From Micropruina sp963723605 (GTDB lineage Bacteria > Actinomycetota > Actinomycetes > Propionibacteriales > Propionibacteriaceae): 64,000 nt of DNA. The stretch's first letter is position 1. Every line of letters begins with the position of its first letter. The stretch is from NCBI GenBank assembly GCA_963723605.1, contig CAVRRM010000010.1:310001-374000 (forward strand), given 5' to 3'. The translations under genes were made by a program, and so were the position numbers. This document shows, piece after piece, positions 17,404 through 25,808 of this stretch. Below the pieces are notes generated by a model. It had not been told where the DNA came from and did no database searches. It saw nothing but the letters and a program-made list of their open reading frames with translations.

Positions 17404-18957
17404 TCAGGGCTTCGAAAGTGCGATGGCCAGCGCGATCAGGGCCTCGTCGCTGCCCCTCGGGCCGACCACGCAGACCCCGAGCGGTCCGTCCGGGGTCTGC
17501 AGCAGTGGAATGCTGACGGCCGGCCGGCCGGTGCTGCCGGCGATACAGGTCAGCCGGAAGTTCGCCGTTCGATGCGCGTCCACCCGTTCGGCGGAGTACC
17601 AGACCTTTGGCGCCGGACCGGCTGCCGACGGAATGATCAGCACCGTGTCGACCAACAACTCGTCGAGGTTCTGCCGCACGTTGGCCAGGGCGTGCCGAGC
17701 CCGGTCGTCCTGGTCGGCGGTGACCCTGGAGGCGATCTCAAACCGCTCGGCGGCCGTGCCGCGGAGCGCCGCCGGGTGGCTGGTCAGCCAGTCGCCGTGC
17801 TGCTGCCAAGCCTGAAAAGCCTGATGAACCCGGAACGCCTCGGCCGCCTCGGCGAGGTCGGGCAGCTCGACGTCCACCCGGCTGGGCAGCCGGTCGGCCA
17901 CCCAGGCGTCGAACAACTCCGCGACTCCCGGTTCCAGCTCGGGCAGGTTGCCGGCCAGCACTGCGCCCTCCAGGGTCGTGACCAGCGGGCGCCCGTCCAA
18001 CAGCACGTCAGCCGCTGTCGCGAGCAGGTCGCCGGTTCGGGTCAGCACGCCCACGGTGTCGAAGTCCACTGCCAGGGGCAGCAGGCCCGCGGACGACACC
18101 CGTCCGTGCGTCGAGCGCCACCCCCACAGTCCCTGGTAGCTGGCCGGCACCCGCACGGATCCACCCGTGTCCGTGGCCAGCCCGATCGATGCCGCGCCCA
18201 GCGCCACCGCGACCGCGCTGCCGCTGGAGGAACCACCGGGGAGCCCGCCGGCCACCACCGGGTTCAACGGAGTGCCGTAGTGCGGATTGTCGCCGGCCAG
18301 GCTGTAGGCGAACTGGTCGGTGCGCGCGATGCCGCGCACGGAGGCGCCCGCGGCGCGCAGGGCTGCCACCGCGGTGCTGTCGGCGGCCTCGGGAAGGAAG
18401 TCGGCCAGATACTCCGGGACGCCCGCACCGATCGAGTGCCCGGCCACGGCGAACACGTCCTTCACGGCGACGCTCTGGCCGGCCAACGGCAGGTCGGCAC
18501 CATGCTGGCTCGGCTCGATCAGCGGATCGCCGACGACCCGCCAGACCGTCGGGTCGAAGGTGGTGGGCGGCGGCGCCACATGGGCGGTGGCCACCCGCCA
18601 GGCGCCGGACGGGTTCCGCCGCCAGATCTGGGTCTGCAACCCGCGTCCGCCCGTCGTCGGCGCGGTCACGGCGATCACTGCCGCCGCGTCGTCGGCCAGC
18701 GCCAGCACCCGCACGTCGACCAGTTCCCGGCCTGGGGCCCCACCGCGGGCCGCCCTGAAGTCGTGGATCGCCTGATGACCGATCAGCAGCCCGCCAGGGT
18801 CGCCGCGAAGGGTGTCGGGGGAGTCGGCGAACAGCGCGTCCAAAGCCGCCAAGTCGTTCGAGCCGAGCGCCGCCTCGTAGTCGAGGAACGCCTGCAGCAG
18901 GCCCCCGGGGGCCTCGGGGTTCGCCAGCTGCCAGTGCTGAAGGGCGTTGTCAGCCAC
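17404..18957 (-). CDS. Amidase with N-terminal AtzH/HpxZ-like domain
   Basis: 517 aa. Residues 1-130 resemble the NTF2-fold AtzH/HpxZ (DUF3225) family. Residues about 150-517 form an amidase-signature hydrolase with Lys166 (VAVKDVF), the Ser-rich GGSSSGS loop (241-247, cis-Ser) and nucleophile Ser267 (TDTGGSVRVP). In Klebsiella the equivalents are the separate genes hpxZ and hpxY, tied to oxamate/urate breakdown; AtzH and AtzE are related proteins in cyanuric-acid breakdown. The substrate here is not known; context suggests an N-carbamoyl or amide product of purine ring opening such as oxalurate. The GTG start overlaps the end of the acetamidase/formamidase gene by 8 bp, so the two are co-translated. 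Confidence 0.82.
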   Translation of the reverse strand: MADNALQHWQLANPEAPGGLLQAFLDYEAALGSNDLAALDALFADSPDTLRGDPGGLLIGHQAIHDFRAARGGAPGRELVDVRVLALADDAAAVIAVTAPTTGGRGLQTQIWRRNPSGAWRVATAHVAPPPTTFDPTVWRVVGDPLIEPSQHGADLPLAGQSVAVKDVFAVAGHSIGAGVPEYLADFLPEAADSTAVAALRAAGASVRGIARTDQFAYSLAGDNPHYGTPLNPVVAGGLPGGSSSGSAVAVALGAASIGLATDTGGSVRVPASYQGLWGWRSTHGRVSSAGLLPLAVDFDTVGVLTRTGDLLATAADVLLDGRPLVTTLEGAVLAGNLPELEPGVAELFDAWVADRLPSRVDVELPDLAEAAEAFRVHQAFQAWQQHGDWLTSHPAALRGTAAERFEIASRVTADQDDRARHALANVRQNLDELLVDTVLIIPSAAGPAPKVWYSAERVDAHRTANFRLTCIAGSTGRPAVSIPLLQTPDGPLGVCVVGPRGSDEALIALAIALSKP

Positions 18958-20050
18958 CGAAATCCGCCTTGCGGATGCGCGCGTGCACGCCTTTGACCAG
19001 GTCGACCACCTGGCTGATGTTGAAGTCGGTTGCGGCGCTCAGGTACGCGTAGGCGAGATGGCGGTCCATGCCGTAACGGGCCTGCAGCAGGCCAAGGGCG
19101 GCGCGGACGCAGTTGGCCGTGGCCACGTCGAGGTCGGCGTCCAGGCCGGTCGGAATCAGAAAGTCCCGGGTCTCGGCGACCGGCCCGATGCCGGCGCCGA
19201 ACAACTCCGCGACCTGCGGCGCCTTCACCACGTCCAGCCGGACGGTGGCCCGCAACGAGGCCTCCAGGGCGGTCAGGCAGACCTCGCCGTCGCCCTGGGC
19301 GAAGTGTGGATCGCCCAGGTAGGCGCCGGCGCCCGGTACCTGCACCGGCAGATACAGCGTGGCGCCCTCGGTGAGCAGGTTGATGTCGATGTTGCCGCCG
19401 TGCGCCCCCGGCGGCACCGAATGCGGGCGCTGTCGGCCGGCCGCTGCAACGCCCATGATGCCCAGGAACGGTCGCAGCTCGAACCGGACGCTGCCGGTGC
19501 CGTCGGCGCGCAGCGGCAGCCGACCGAACGACCCGCCGGCATCGTCGAAGACCGGGGTGAACACACTCACGTTGCCGGGCCCGGCCGGCAACTCGCCGGG
19601 CAATGCGCCGCGTCCGTGCCGATTCGAGATCACCCCGTAGGGCACCCGGCGTCTGGTGCGCAGCACGGTGATCGCCAGCAGGTCGCCCACCTCGGCGCCG
19701 CGCACCTGGATCGGACCGGTGACGACGTGCGGACCGTCCACGCTCGGATCGTGCGGACGATCCGAGCCGGCCAACTCGATCGCGTCGCTCAGCACCTGCT
19801 CGGGCGCCACCCCGTTGGCACCGAAGAACGCCACCGGATCGCGGCCCTGATCCTCCAGCAGTCCCTCGTGGGACACCGTGTCGACCGTGACGGTCTCGCC
19901 CGGCGCGACGCTGAGCACAGCAGCGTCGCTGGCGCAGGGCAGGTGACCCCAGAACACCTCGTCCAATGTTGCCGGCAGGTAGTGATCGCCGGGAATCTCG
20001 CCGTGGTCCCGCTGCAGAATCTGTCCGGACAGGGCGGGGGTAGCCGTCAT
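18950..20050 (-). CDS. fmdA: Acetamidase/formamidase family hydrolase
   Basis: 366 aa, matching the FmdA/AmdA family: a conserved N-terminal half with GAEVGDLLAITVL, then HGGNIDINLLTEGATLYLPV and LGDPHFAQGDGEVC, the family core. Known members release ammonia from formamide or acetamide; some act on other small amides. ATG 20050 has AAGGAG at 7-nt spacing and overlaps the regulator stop (ATGA), making regulator-fmdA-amidase a single operon. Together with the following amidase it may deamidate end products of urate catabolism. Confidence 0.87.
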   Translation of the reverse strand: MTATPALSGQILQRDHGEIPGDHYLPATLDEVFWGHLPCASDAAVLSVAPGETVTVDTVSHEGLLEDQGRDPVAFFGANGVAPEQVLSDAIELAGSDRPHDPSVDGPHVVTGPIQVRGAEVGDLLAITVLRTRRRVPYGVISNRHGRGALPGELPAGPGNVSVFTPVFDDAGGSFGRLPLRADGTGSVRFELRPFLGIMGVAAAGRQRPHSVPPGAHGGNIDINLLTEGATLYLPVQVPGAGAYLGDPHFAQGDGEVCLTALEASLRATVRLDVVKAPQVAELFGAGIGPVAETRDFLIPTGLDADLDVATANCVRAALGLLQARYGMDRHLAYAYLSAATDFNISQVVDLVKGVHARIRKADFGG

Positions 20051-20775
20051 CGGGTGGCTCCTTCGGCGCTGAGCAGTTCCTCCAGGCCGCCGATCACGCA
20101 ACTGACCTGGGTGAGGTGGTCGGTCATCTCGCGGCGCGCCGCCTGCGGGTCGCGGGCGGCGAGTGCATCGTAGAGCCGCCGGTGGCCCTCGATCGAGTTG
20201 CGGCGACCTTCGCGCGCGCCATGGGAACGCAGGCGCACGTCGTGAACCAGCCCGTTCATCGCCTCGCAGACGCCGACCAGAAGCGGATTACCCGTTGCCA
20301 CGGCCAGTTGCCGATGAAACCGCACATCGAGCGCCATGGATTCCGCGGGGGTCAGCCCGGTGTGGCTCTCGCGCAGGATCTCGTCCAGCAGTGCCAGATC
20401 CAGGTCGGTGGCCCGCTGAGCGGCCAGTTCGGCCACCTGGGGCTCGACCATCCGGCGCAGCTCGGCCACCTGGGCGAGTTCGTCCGATTCACCCTCACCG
20501 AACGGGGCGAAGGCAAGCTGCAGTTGGGGTTCGGGCGGGGCGCTGACGATGGTTCCCCGACCGGGCCGGCGCTCGATCAGCCGGCGGTGCTCGAGTGCCC
20601 GCAGGGCCTCGCGCAGGGTGGCCCGGGAGACGCCGAACGATGTGCACAGCTCCCGCTCCGGTGGCAGCTTGTCGCCGGGGGAGAGGTCGTCGGCGATGTG
20701 GCGCTCCAACTTGGCGGCGACGTCTCCGCTGATGGTGCGCGGCCGAGGAAGGCTGGCGGCCTGCCACTGAGTCAT
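20047..20775 (-). CDS. FadR/FCD-subfamily GntR regulator
   Basis: 242 aa. An N-terminal winged helix (GDVAAKLERHI, PPERELCTSFGVSRATLREALRAL) is followed by an all-helical FCD ligand-binding domain with metal-binding-type Asp and His residues (LDVRFHRQLA, GHRRLYDAL). ATG 20775 is chosen over longer starts because AGGGGG precedes it and the HTH follows at normal distance. It is first in an operon with the two amidohydrolases and divergent from the ureidoglycine-glyoxylate aminotransferase gene. A perfect FadR-type palindrome 58 bp upstream of its start suggests it controls both directions. Confidence 0.9.
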   Translation of the reverse strand: MTQWQAASLPRPRTISGDVAAKLERHIADDLSPGDKLPPERELCTSFGVSRATLREALRALEHRRLIERRPGRGTIVSAPPEPQLQLAFAPFGEGESDELAQVAELRRMVEPQVAELAAQRATDLDLALLDEILRESHTGLTPAESMALDVRFHRQLAVATGNPLLVGVCEAMNGLVHDVRLRSHGAREGRRNSIEGHRRLYDALAARDPQAARREMTDHLTQVSCVIGGLEELLSAEGATR

Positions 20776-20833
20776 CGGATGCCCCCTGTCTGGCGGCTGG
20801 ATTCGTTTCGCAGTCACGGATGACATTGGTATG

Positions 20834-20846
20834 TTGGTCAGACCAA
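20834..20846. promoter_or_regulatory. Putative GntR/FCD operator TTGGTCAGACCAA
   Basis: A perfect 13-bp palindrome in the 202-bp divergent promoter region. The pattern TTGGT-N3-ACCAA matches the operator style of FCD regulators such as PdhR and LldR. An extra half site ATTGGT lies at 20825-20830. Position and motif point to the regulator encoded next to it; the second GntR regulator at 24945 is an alternative binder. Confidence 0.7.
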
Positions 20847-20977
20847 TTGTGCCTGACTCGACTTTAGCGCATCGACCCCGAAGCGTCCGGTCGCGCCTGT
20901 AACAGGCAGGAAATCAAAGGTCGCAAGGATGCTGCCGCCCACGAACGTCGGGAAATCCGGCGAGAAGGAGGTGCGTC

Positions 20978-22219
20978 GTGCCGTTGTCCGGTCATGGCCC
21001 GGGCGCCGCAGCGCCGGTCCACCCGCCCCACCGGCTGCTGATGGGGCCCGGCCCGATCAACGCCGATCCCCGGGTGTTGCGAGCGATGTCGGCCGGTCTG
21101 GTCGGGCAGTACGACCCGGCGATGACCGGCTACATGGCGGACACCCAGCAGCTCTATCGCGAGGTTTTCCGCACGGCTAACGAGGCCACCCTGCTGGTCG
21201 ACGGAACCTCCCGCGCGGGCATCGAGGCGATCCTGGTGTCGCTGGTGAAGCCCGGGGAGCGGGTGCTGGTACCCGTCTTCGGGCGGTTCGGCCACCTGCT
21301 GGCCGAGATCGCCGAGCGCTGCGGTGCCGAGGTGCACACCATCGAGCGCGAGTGGGGCACCGTCTTCACCCCCGAAGAAATCGAAGCCGCCCTGGACCGG
21401 GTGCAGCCACGGGTGCTGGCGATCGTGCAGGGCGACACAGCCACCACGATGTGCCAACCGTTGGCCGAACTCGGTGCGCTGTGCGCCGAGCGCGACGTGC
21501 TGCTCTACTCCGATGTCACCGCTTCGCTGGCCGGCAACCCGTTCGAGATGGACGCCTGGGGGCTGGACGCGGCCTCGGCCGGCCTGCAGAAGTGTCTCGG
21601 CGGCCCGTCCGGCAGTTCACCGGTGACGCTGTCCGCCGCCGCGGTCGAGGTGATTCAGGGCCGTCGGCACATCGAGGCCGGCATCCGCGAGTCCGACGAC
21701 GAGGAGCGCGGCACCCGGATCGCGTCCAACTACTTCGACCTTGGCATGATCCTCGACTACTGGGGCCCGCGGCGGCTGAATCACCACACCGAGGCCACCT
21801 CGATGCTCTACGGCGCGCGCGAGTGCGCCCGGCTCTTGGTCGAGGAGGGAATGGACGCCGCCATCGCCCGGCACGCGCTGCACGGCCGGGCGATGACCAC
21901 CGGGCTGGCTGCGCTCGGCCTGAAGCTGTTCGGCGACCAGCGGCACAAGATGCACAACGTGGTCGCCGTCTACATTCCGGACGGAGTGAACGGCGACGCA
22001 GTCCGCACCGGCCTGTTGCACGACTTCGCGATCGAGATCGGCACCTCGTTCGGCCCGCTGCACGGCTTGGTGTGGCGGATCGGAACGATGGGCTACAACG
22101 CCCGCACCGACACCGTGCTGGGCACCCTGGCCGCCCTTGAGCAGGTGCTCAGAGCGGCCGGCACCAACCCGACCCCCGGCGCCGGCGTGGGCGCGGCCAA
22201 GGAGGTGTACGGCCAGTGA
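20978..22219 (+). CDS. pucG: (S)-ureidoglycine-glyoxylate aminotransferase
   Basis: 413 aa, class V aminotransferase fold. It carries MGPGPINADPRVL near the N-terminus, QGDTATTMCQPL, and the PLP lysine Lys205 in GLQKCLGGPSGSS. This set is characteristic of PucG of Bacillus, which transfers the amino group of (S)-ureidoglycine to glyoxylate, giving glycine and oxalurate. AAGGAGG lies 6 nt before GTG 20978. It is first in the plus-strand ureide block and overlaps the next gene (GTGA), so ureidoglycine made by AllC can be used at once. Confidence 0.9.
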   Translation: MPLSGHGPGAAAPVHPPHRLLMGPGPINADPRVLRAMSAGLVGQYDPAMTGYMADTQQLYREVFRTANEATLLVDGTSRAGIEAILVSLVKPGERVLVPVFGRFGHLLAEIAERCGAEVHTIEREWGTVFTPEEIEAALDRVQPRVLAIVQGDTATTMCQPLAELGALCAERDVLLYSDVTASLAGNPFEMDAWGLDAASAGLQKCLGGPSGSSPVTLSAAAVEVIQGRRHIEAGIRESDDEERGTRIASNYFDLGMILDYWGPRRLNHHTEATSMLYGARECARLLVEEGMDAAIARHALHGRAMTTGLAALGLKLFGDQRHKMHNVVAVYIPDGVNGDAVRTGLLHDFAIEIGTSFGPLHGLVWRIGTMGYNARTDTVLGTLAALEQVLRAAGTNPTPGAGVGAAKEVYGQ

Positions 22220-23571
22220 CGGCTGATGAGTCCGGGCCGGTTCGCCGACCGGCGGAACCGGCCCCGCGGCCCAGCGGCGGACCCCGGGCCGCCCTGGCGC
22301 GGGCCCAGGCCGAGCTGTTCGCGAGGGCCGGAAGCAGGGCCTATGACCGCTGCGACGAACTAGCCGGAATCACCGCCGTGCCGGGCGGCATCCACCGCTT
22401 CCACCTCACCTCGCAGCATCGGTGGGCCAACGCCCTGGCCGGGCAATGGATGCGGGCAGCCGGCCTGACCAGCCGCACCGATGCCGCGGGCAACCTGGTC
22501 GGTCGCCTGGAGGGCCGCGAGCCAGGGCTGCCGGCGGTGGTGCTGGGGTCGCATCTGGACACCGTGCCCGACGCCGGTCGCTATGACGGGCCGCTGGGCG
22601 TGGTGATCGCCGTCGAAACCGCACAGTTGCTGCGGGACGCGATGCCGCTGATGCCGTGCGCGCTGGAGGTGTACGCCTTCAGCGACGAGGAGGGCAGCCG
22701 CTTCGGTACCGCCCTGCTGGGCAGCAACCCGGTCGCCGGCAACTGGCGAGCGGAGTGGCTCGACCAGACCGATCGGGCCGGCACCACCCTGCGACAGGCC
22801 TACCGCGATTTCGGTCTCGATCCCACCCGAGTGGCCGAGGCGGCCCGGGCTCCGGACGAGCTGGTCGCCTATCTGGAGGCGCACATCGAACAGGGCCCGC
22901 TGCTGGAGGAACTGGGCCGTCCGCTCGGAGTGGTCACCTCGATCGCCGGGGCGCGCCGGTTCGCCCTCAGCGTGACCGGCGAGGCCCGGCATGCCGGCGG
23001 CACGCCCTACGACCGGCGACGCGATGCCCTGGTGGGCGCCAGTTCCGCCGTTTTGGCGATCGAGTCGATCGCCCGGCGCCGCGCCATCATCGGCACCGTG
23101 GGCGGCATGCATGCCTACCCGGGCGCGGTGAACGTGGTACCTGGCCGGGCCGAGTTCAGCCTCGACCTGCGGGCCGAGACCGACGACGCACGAGACGCCG
23201 GCTGGGCCGAGATCCTGGACACCATCACGACGTTGTGCCGGCAGCGCGGGCTGGAGTTCGGCTGGGTGGAGGAACACCGGGCGCACGCCGTCCGCTGCGC
23301 GCCGCGGCTGACCGTCGCCATCGAAGAGGCGGTCGCCACCGTCGATCGTGGTGTCCGCGATGTGCCGTTGCTGTACAGCCGGGCCGGCCACGACGCGATG
23401 GTGATGGCCGACCTGGTCGACATCGGGATGCTGTTCATTCGTTGCGAGGACGGCATCTCGCACGCCCCGACCGAGGCAGTCACGGTGGGCGACGTCCGGC
23501 TGGCCGTCGAGGCATTCACCGCCGCCGTACGGACCGTGCTGACCACCAGCGATCGGAGAACCAATGCGTAA
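22216..23571 (+). CDS. allC: Allantoate amidohydrolase (M20 family)
   Basis: 451 aa. Metal-binding motifs of the hydantoinase/carbamoylase M20 family are in order: GSHLDTV, YDGPLGV, SDEEGSRFG, HIEQGP and SRAGHDA. Allantoate amidohydrolase converts allantoate to (S)-ureidoglycine, CO2 and ammonia using divalent metal. The position between pucG and allantoinase favours allantoate over other N-carbamoyl substrates. It overlaps pucG by 4 bp and allB by 8 bp. The first 30 residues are a Pro/Arg-rich extension; a slightly later start is possible. Confidence 0.9.
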   Translation: MTADESGPVRRPAEPAPRPSGGPRAALARAQAELFARAGSRAYDRCDELAGITAVPGGIHRFHLTSQHRWANALAGQWMRAAGLTSRTDAAGNLVGRLEGREPGLPAVVLGSHLDTVPDAGRYDGPLGVVIAVETAQLLRDAMPLMPCALEVYAFSDEEGSRFGTALLGSNPVAGNWRAEWLDQTDRAGTTLRQAYRDFGLDPTRVAEAARAPDELVAYLEAHIEQGPLLEELGRPLGVVTSIAGARRFALSVTGEARHAGGTPYDRRRDALVGASSAVLAIESIARRRAIIGTVGGMHAYPGAVNVVPGRAEFSLDLRAETDDARDAGWAEILDTITTLCRQRGLEFGWVEEHRAHAVRCAPRLTVAIEEAVATVDRGVRDVPLLYSRAGHDAMVMADLVDIGMLFIRCEDGISHAPTEAVTVGDVRLAVEAFTAAVRTVLTTSDRRTNA

Positions 23572-24952
23572 GATCTTCCGCGCCCGCCAGGCCCTGATCG
23601 GTACCCGACTGATCCCCGCCGACGTCGAGGTGAACACCACCACCGGGCTGATCACCGCCGTCCGCACCGGAGCCGAGCGCGAGGCCGCGCTGGTGCGCGA
23701 CGCCAGCATGGATTCCGGCCATGCCGCGACCGGCGCCCTGGTGATCAACGTGCCCGACGAGTCGATCCTGCTGCCCGCCAACGTCGACTGCCACGTGCAC
23801 GTCAACGAGCCCGGCCGCACCGCCTGGGAGGGCTTCGCGAGCGCCACCGAGTCCGCTGCCTATGGGGGCATCGGAACCATCGTCGACATGCCGCTCAACT
23901 CGATCCCGTCCACCACCGACATCGATGCGCTGACCGTCAAGCGGGCGGTGGCGCTGGGCCAGATCTTCGTCGACGTCGGACTGTGGGGCGGCGCCGTGCC
24001 CGACAACCGGGGCCGGCTCGAAGAGTTGTGGGACGCGGGTGTCTGCGGCTTCAAGTGCTTTCTGGTGGATTCCGGCGTTCCCGAGTTTCCGCCCCTGCTC
24101 GGCGACGACTTCGGCGCCGCGATGGCCGAGGTGGCGTCCTTCGGCGGGTTGATGATCGTCCATGCCGAGGATCCGGACGTGCTCGGCTCGATTCCCGCCT
24201 GGTCGAGCCACCGCTACGCAGACTTCGTCGATTCGCGGCCGCCCGAGGCCGAGGTGCGTGCGGTGCAGACCGTGATCGAGCAGGTCCGCCGACACGGCAC
24301 CCGGGCCCACATTCTGCACGTGAGCAGCGCCCTGGCCCTTGAACCGATCGCGGCGGCCAAGGCCGAAGGTCTGCCGCTGACCGCTGAAACGTGCCCCCAC
24401 TACCTGATCTTCGACTCCGAGAACGTGCCGGACGGCGCCGCCGAGTTCAAGTGTTGTCCACCGATCCGCGACCCGGGCAATCAGCGCGAGCTCTGGCAGG
24501 GTCTGACCGACGGCATCATCGACTGCGTGGTCTCCGACCATTCGCCCTCGACCGTCGAGGAGAAGACCAAGGGCGGCGGCGACCTGGCTCAAGCCTGGGG
24601 CGGCGTCTCCAGCCTGCAGGTCACCTTTCCGAGCATGGTGGACGCCGCCGCCGCCCACGGCGTCGGACTGGCTCAGGTCAGCGAGTGGATGTCGGCCGGC
24701 CCAGCCCGGGTGGCCGGGCTGGCGGGCAAGGGCCGGATCGGCGTCGGCGCGGCCGCCGACTTGATCTGGTACGAACCGGGGCGCGAGATCGACATCGAGG
24801 GCAGCCGGCTGGCGCATCGCAACAAGCTGACCGCGTACACCGGACGGGTGCTTTCCGGCAGCGTCCGGCGCACGGTGATCGCCGGGCAGACCACCTTCGA
24901 CGGGTTCGACCTGGCCGAGCCGAACGGGCGCCTGCTGCGCCGGGGTGATTGA
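23564..24952 (+). CDS. allB: Allantoinase
   Basis: 462 aa, cyclic amidohydrolase fold. Metal ligands are recognisable: DCHVHVNEPGR (HxH), GFKCF (lysine carbamylated in the family), IVHAED, ILHVSS and DHSPS. Allantoinase opens allantoin to allantoate, the substrate of the gene just upstream. It overlaps allC by 8 bp and the next regulator gene by 8 bp. The combination of an 'NEPGRT' box and an adjacent racemase makes allantoinase far more likely than dihydropyrimidinase. Confidence 0.92.
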   Translation: MRKIFRARQALIGTRLIPADVEVNTTTGLITAVRTGAEREAALVRDASMDSGHAATGALVINVPDESILLPANVDCHVHVNEPGRTAWEGFASATESAAYGGIGTIVDMPLNSIPSTTDIDALTVKRAVALGQIFVDVGLWGGAVPDNRGRLEELWDAGVCGFKCFLVDSGVPEFPPLLGDDFGAAMAEVASFGGLMIVHAEDPDVLGSIPAWSSHRYADFVDSRPPEAEVRAVQTVIEQVRRHGTRAHILHVSSALALEPIAAAKAEGLPLTAETCPHYLIFDSENVPDGAAEFKCCPPIRDPGNQRELWQGLTDGIIDCVVSDHSPSTVEEKTKGGGDLAQAWGGVSSLQVTFPSMVDAAAAHGVGLAQVSEWMSAGPARVAGLAGKGRIGVGAAADLIWYEPGREIDIEGSRLAHRNKLTAYTGRVLSGSVRRTVIAGQTTFDGFDLAEPNGRLLRRGD

Positions 24953-25649
24953 GGTGGCCAACCGCGGCCGCCCGGCAGTCGGGGTGATCGCGATGCTGCG
25001 GCCGACGGGCACCAGCCAGGAGTCCGTGCTGGACGAGTTGCGCCGGGTGCTGGTTTCCGGCCGGATCAAGCCCGGCACCCTGTTGCCGCTGGATCAGATC
25101 GCCGAGGCGTTCGGGGTCAGCCGTACCCCCGTCCGGGAGGCCCTGAAAACGCTGCTCGGCGAAGGCTTGATCCGGCACAACCACCGCGGCGGCTACATCG
25201 TCCATGCGCTCAACCGCGACGAGTTCGTCGAGCTGTACACGATCCGGGCCGCGCTGGAGGGTGCTGCGCTGGCTGAGGCCGTTCCGCGCGCTGACGCCGG
25301 CCATCTCGCCGCGTTACGCGAGAGCCTGGCCCGGCAGCGTCTCGCCCTCGATCAGGGCGACGTGGCCGGCTGGGACGCCGAGGGCCGGGCCTTCCACGAA
25401 GCCTTGGTGGCGCCCTGCGGCATGCCCCGGTTGTGCCGGCTGATCCGCGACGCCGCCAACTCCAGCGGCACCACCCGTCCGATGATGAAGTTGCCGCTGG
25501 CCCGGATCGAGCAACTGCATGCCGATCACGAGGCGATGGCCGACGCCTTCGCGTCCGCCGACGCGTCCGCCGGCGTGCAGGCGGCCGGCGAGCACCTGGA
25601 CCGGGTGCGGGCCTGGCTGCTGGAGGCCTTCGACAGCGCTGCTCGCTGA
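24945..25649 (+). CDS. Second GntR-family (FCD) regulator
   Basis: 234 aa. The winged helix (LRRVLVSGRIKPGTLLPLDQIAEAFGVSRTPVREAL is split over residues about 30-65) is followed by an FCD-type helical domain with FHEALV and ADHEAM ligand-site motifs. GTG 24945 overlaps allantoinase by 8 bp; GTG 24954 is an alternative. Its place inside the ureide operon suggests it senses a pathway intermediate such as allantoin or allantoate. It is the second FCD regulator in the island, so the two may answer different ligands. Confidence 0.85.
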   Translation: MIEVANRGRPAVGVIAMLRPTGTSQESVLDELRRVLVSGRIKPGTLLPLDQIAEAFGVSRTPVREALKTLLGEGLIRHNHRGGYIVHALNRDEFVELYTIRAALEGAALAEAVPRADAGHLAALRESLARQRLALDQGDVAGWDAEGRAFHEALVAPCGMPRLCRLIRDAANSSGTTRPMMKLPLARIEQLHADHEAMADAFASADASAGVQAAGEHLDRVRAWLLEAFDSAAR

Positions 25650-25660
25650 GTCGTCAAGGC

Positions 25661-25682
25661 GGCGCGCAGCCCAATGCGCGCC
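25661..25682 (+). terminator. Hairpin after the second GntR gene
   Basis: GGCGCGC, an 8-nt loop and GCGCGCC, directly after the regulator stop. No U-tract follows, so it may attenuate or stabilise rather than fully terminate. It separates the ureide block from the transport/urate block, which starts 127 bp later. Confidence 0.45.
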
Positions 25683-25808
25683 GAATAGTCGAGTGGGGAT
25701 ATATCGCACCGACACATTCGTGTAATCGGCGCACGCACTGGCTGAAACACGCAGTTCATAGTTTCACTCCCAAGCTCACTCCTGAGCCCCCCGACCAGGG
25801 AGTGTCAT

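Noticed and set aside
22360..23847. 495-aa minus-strand frame opposite allC/allB
   Set aside because: Shadow frame; the plus strand holds two enzymes with full motifs.
25683..25808. Imperfect palindrome around GACACATTCGTGTAATC as an operator for the second GntR regulator
   Set aside because: Arms are too short and interrupted to support a call.
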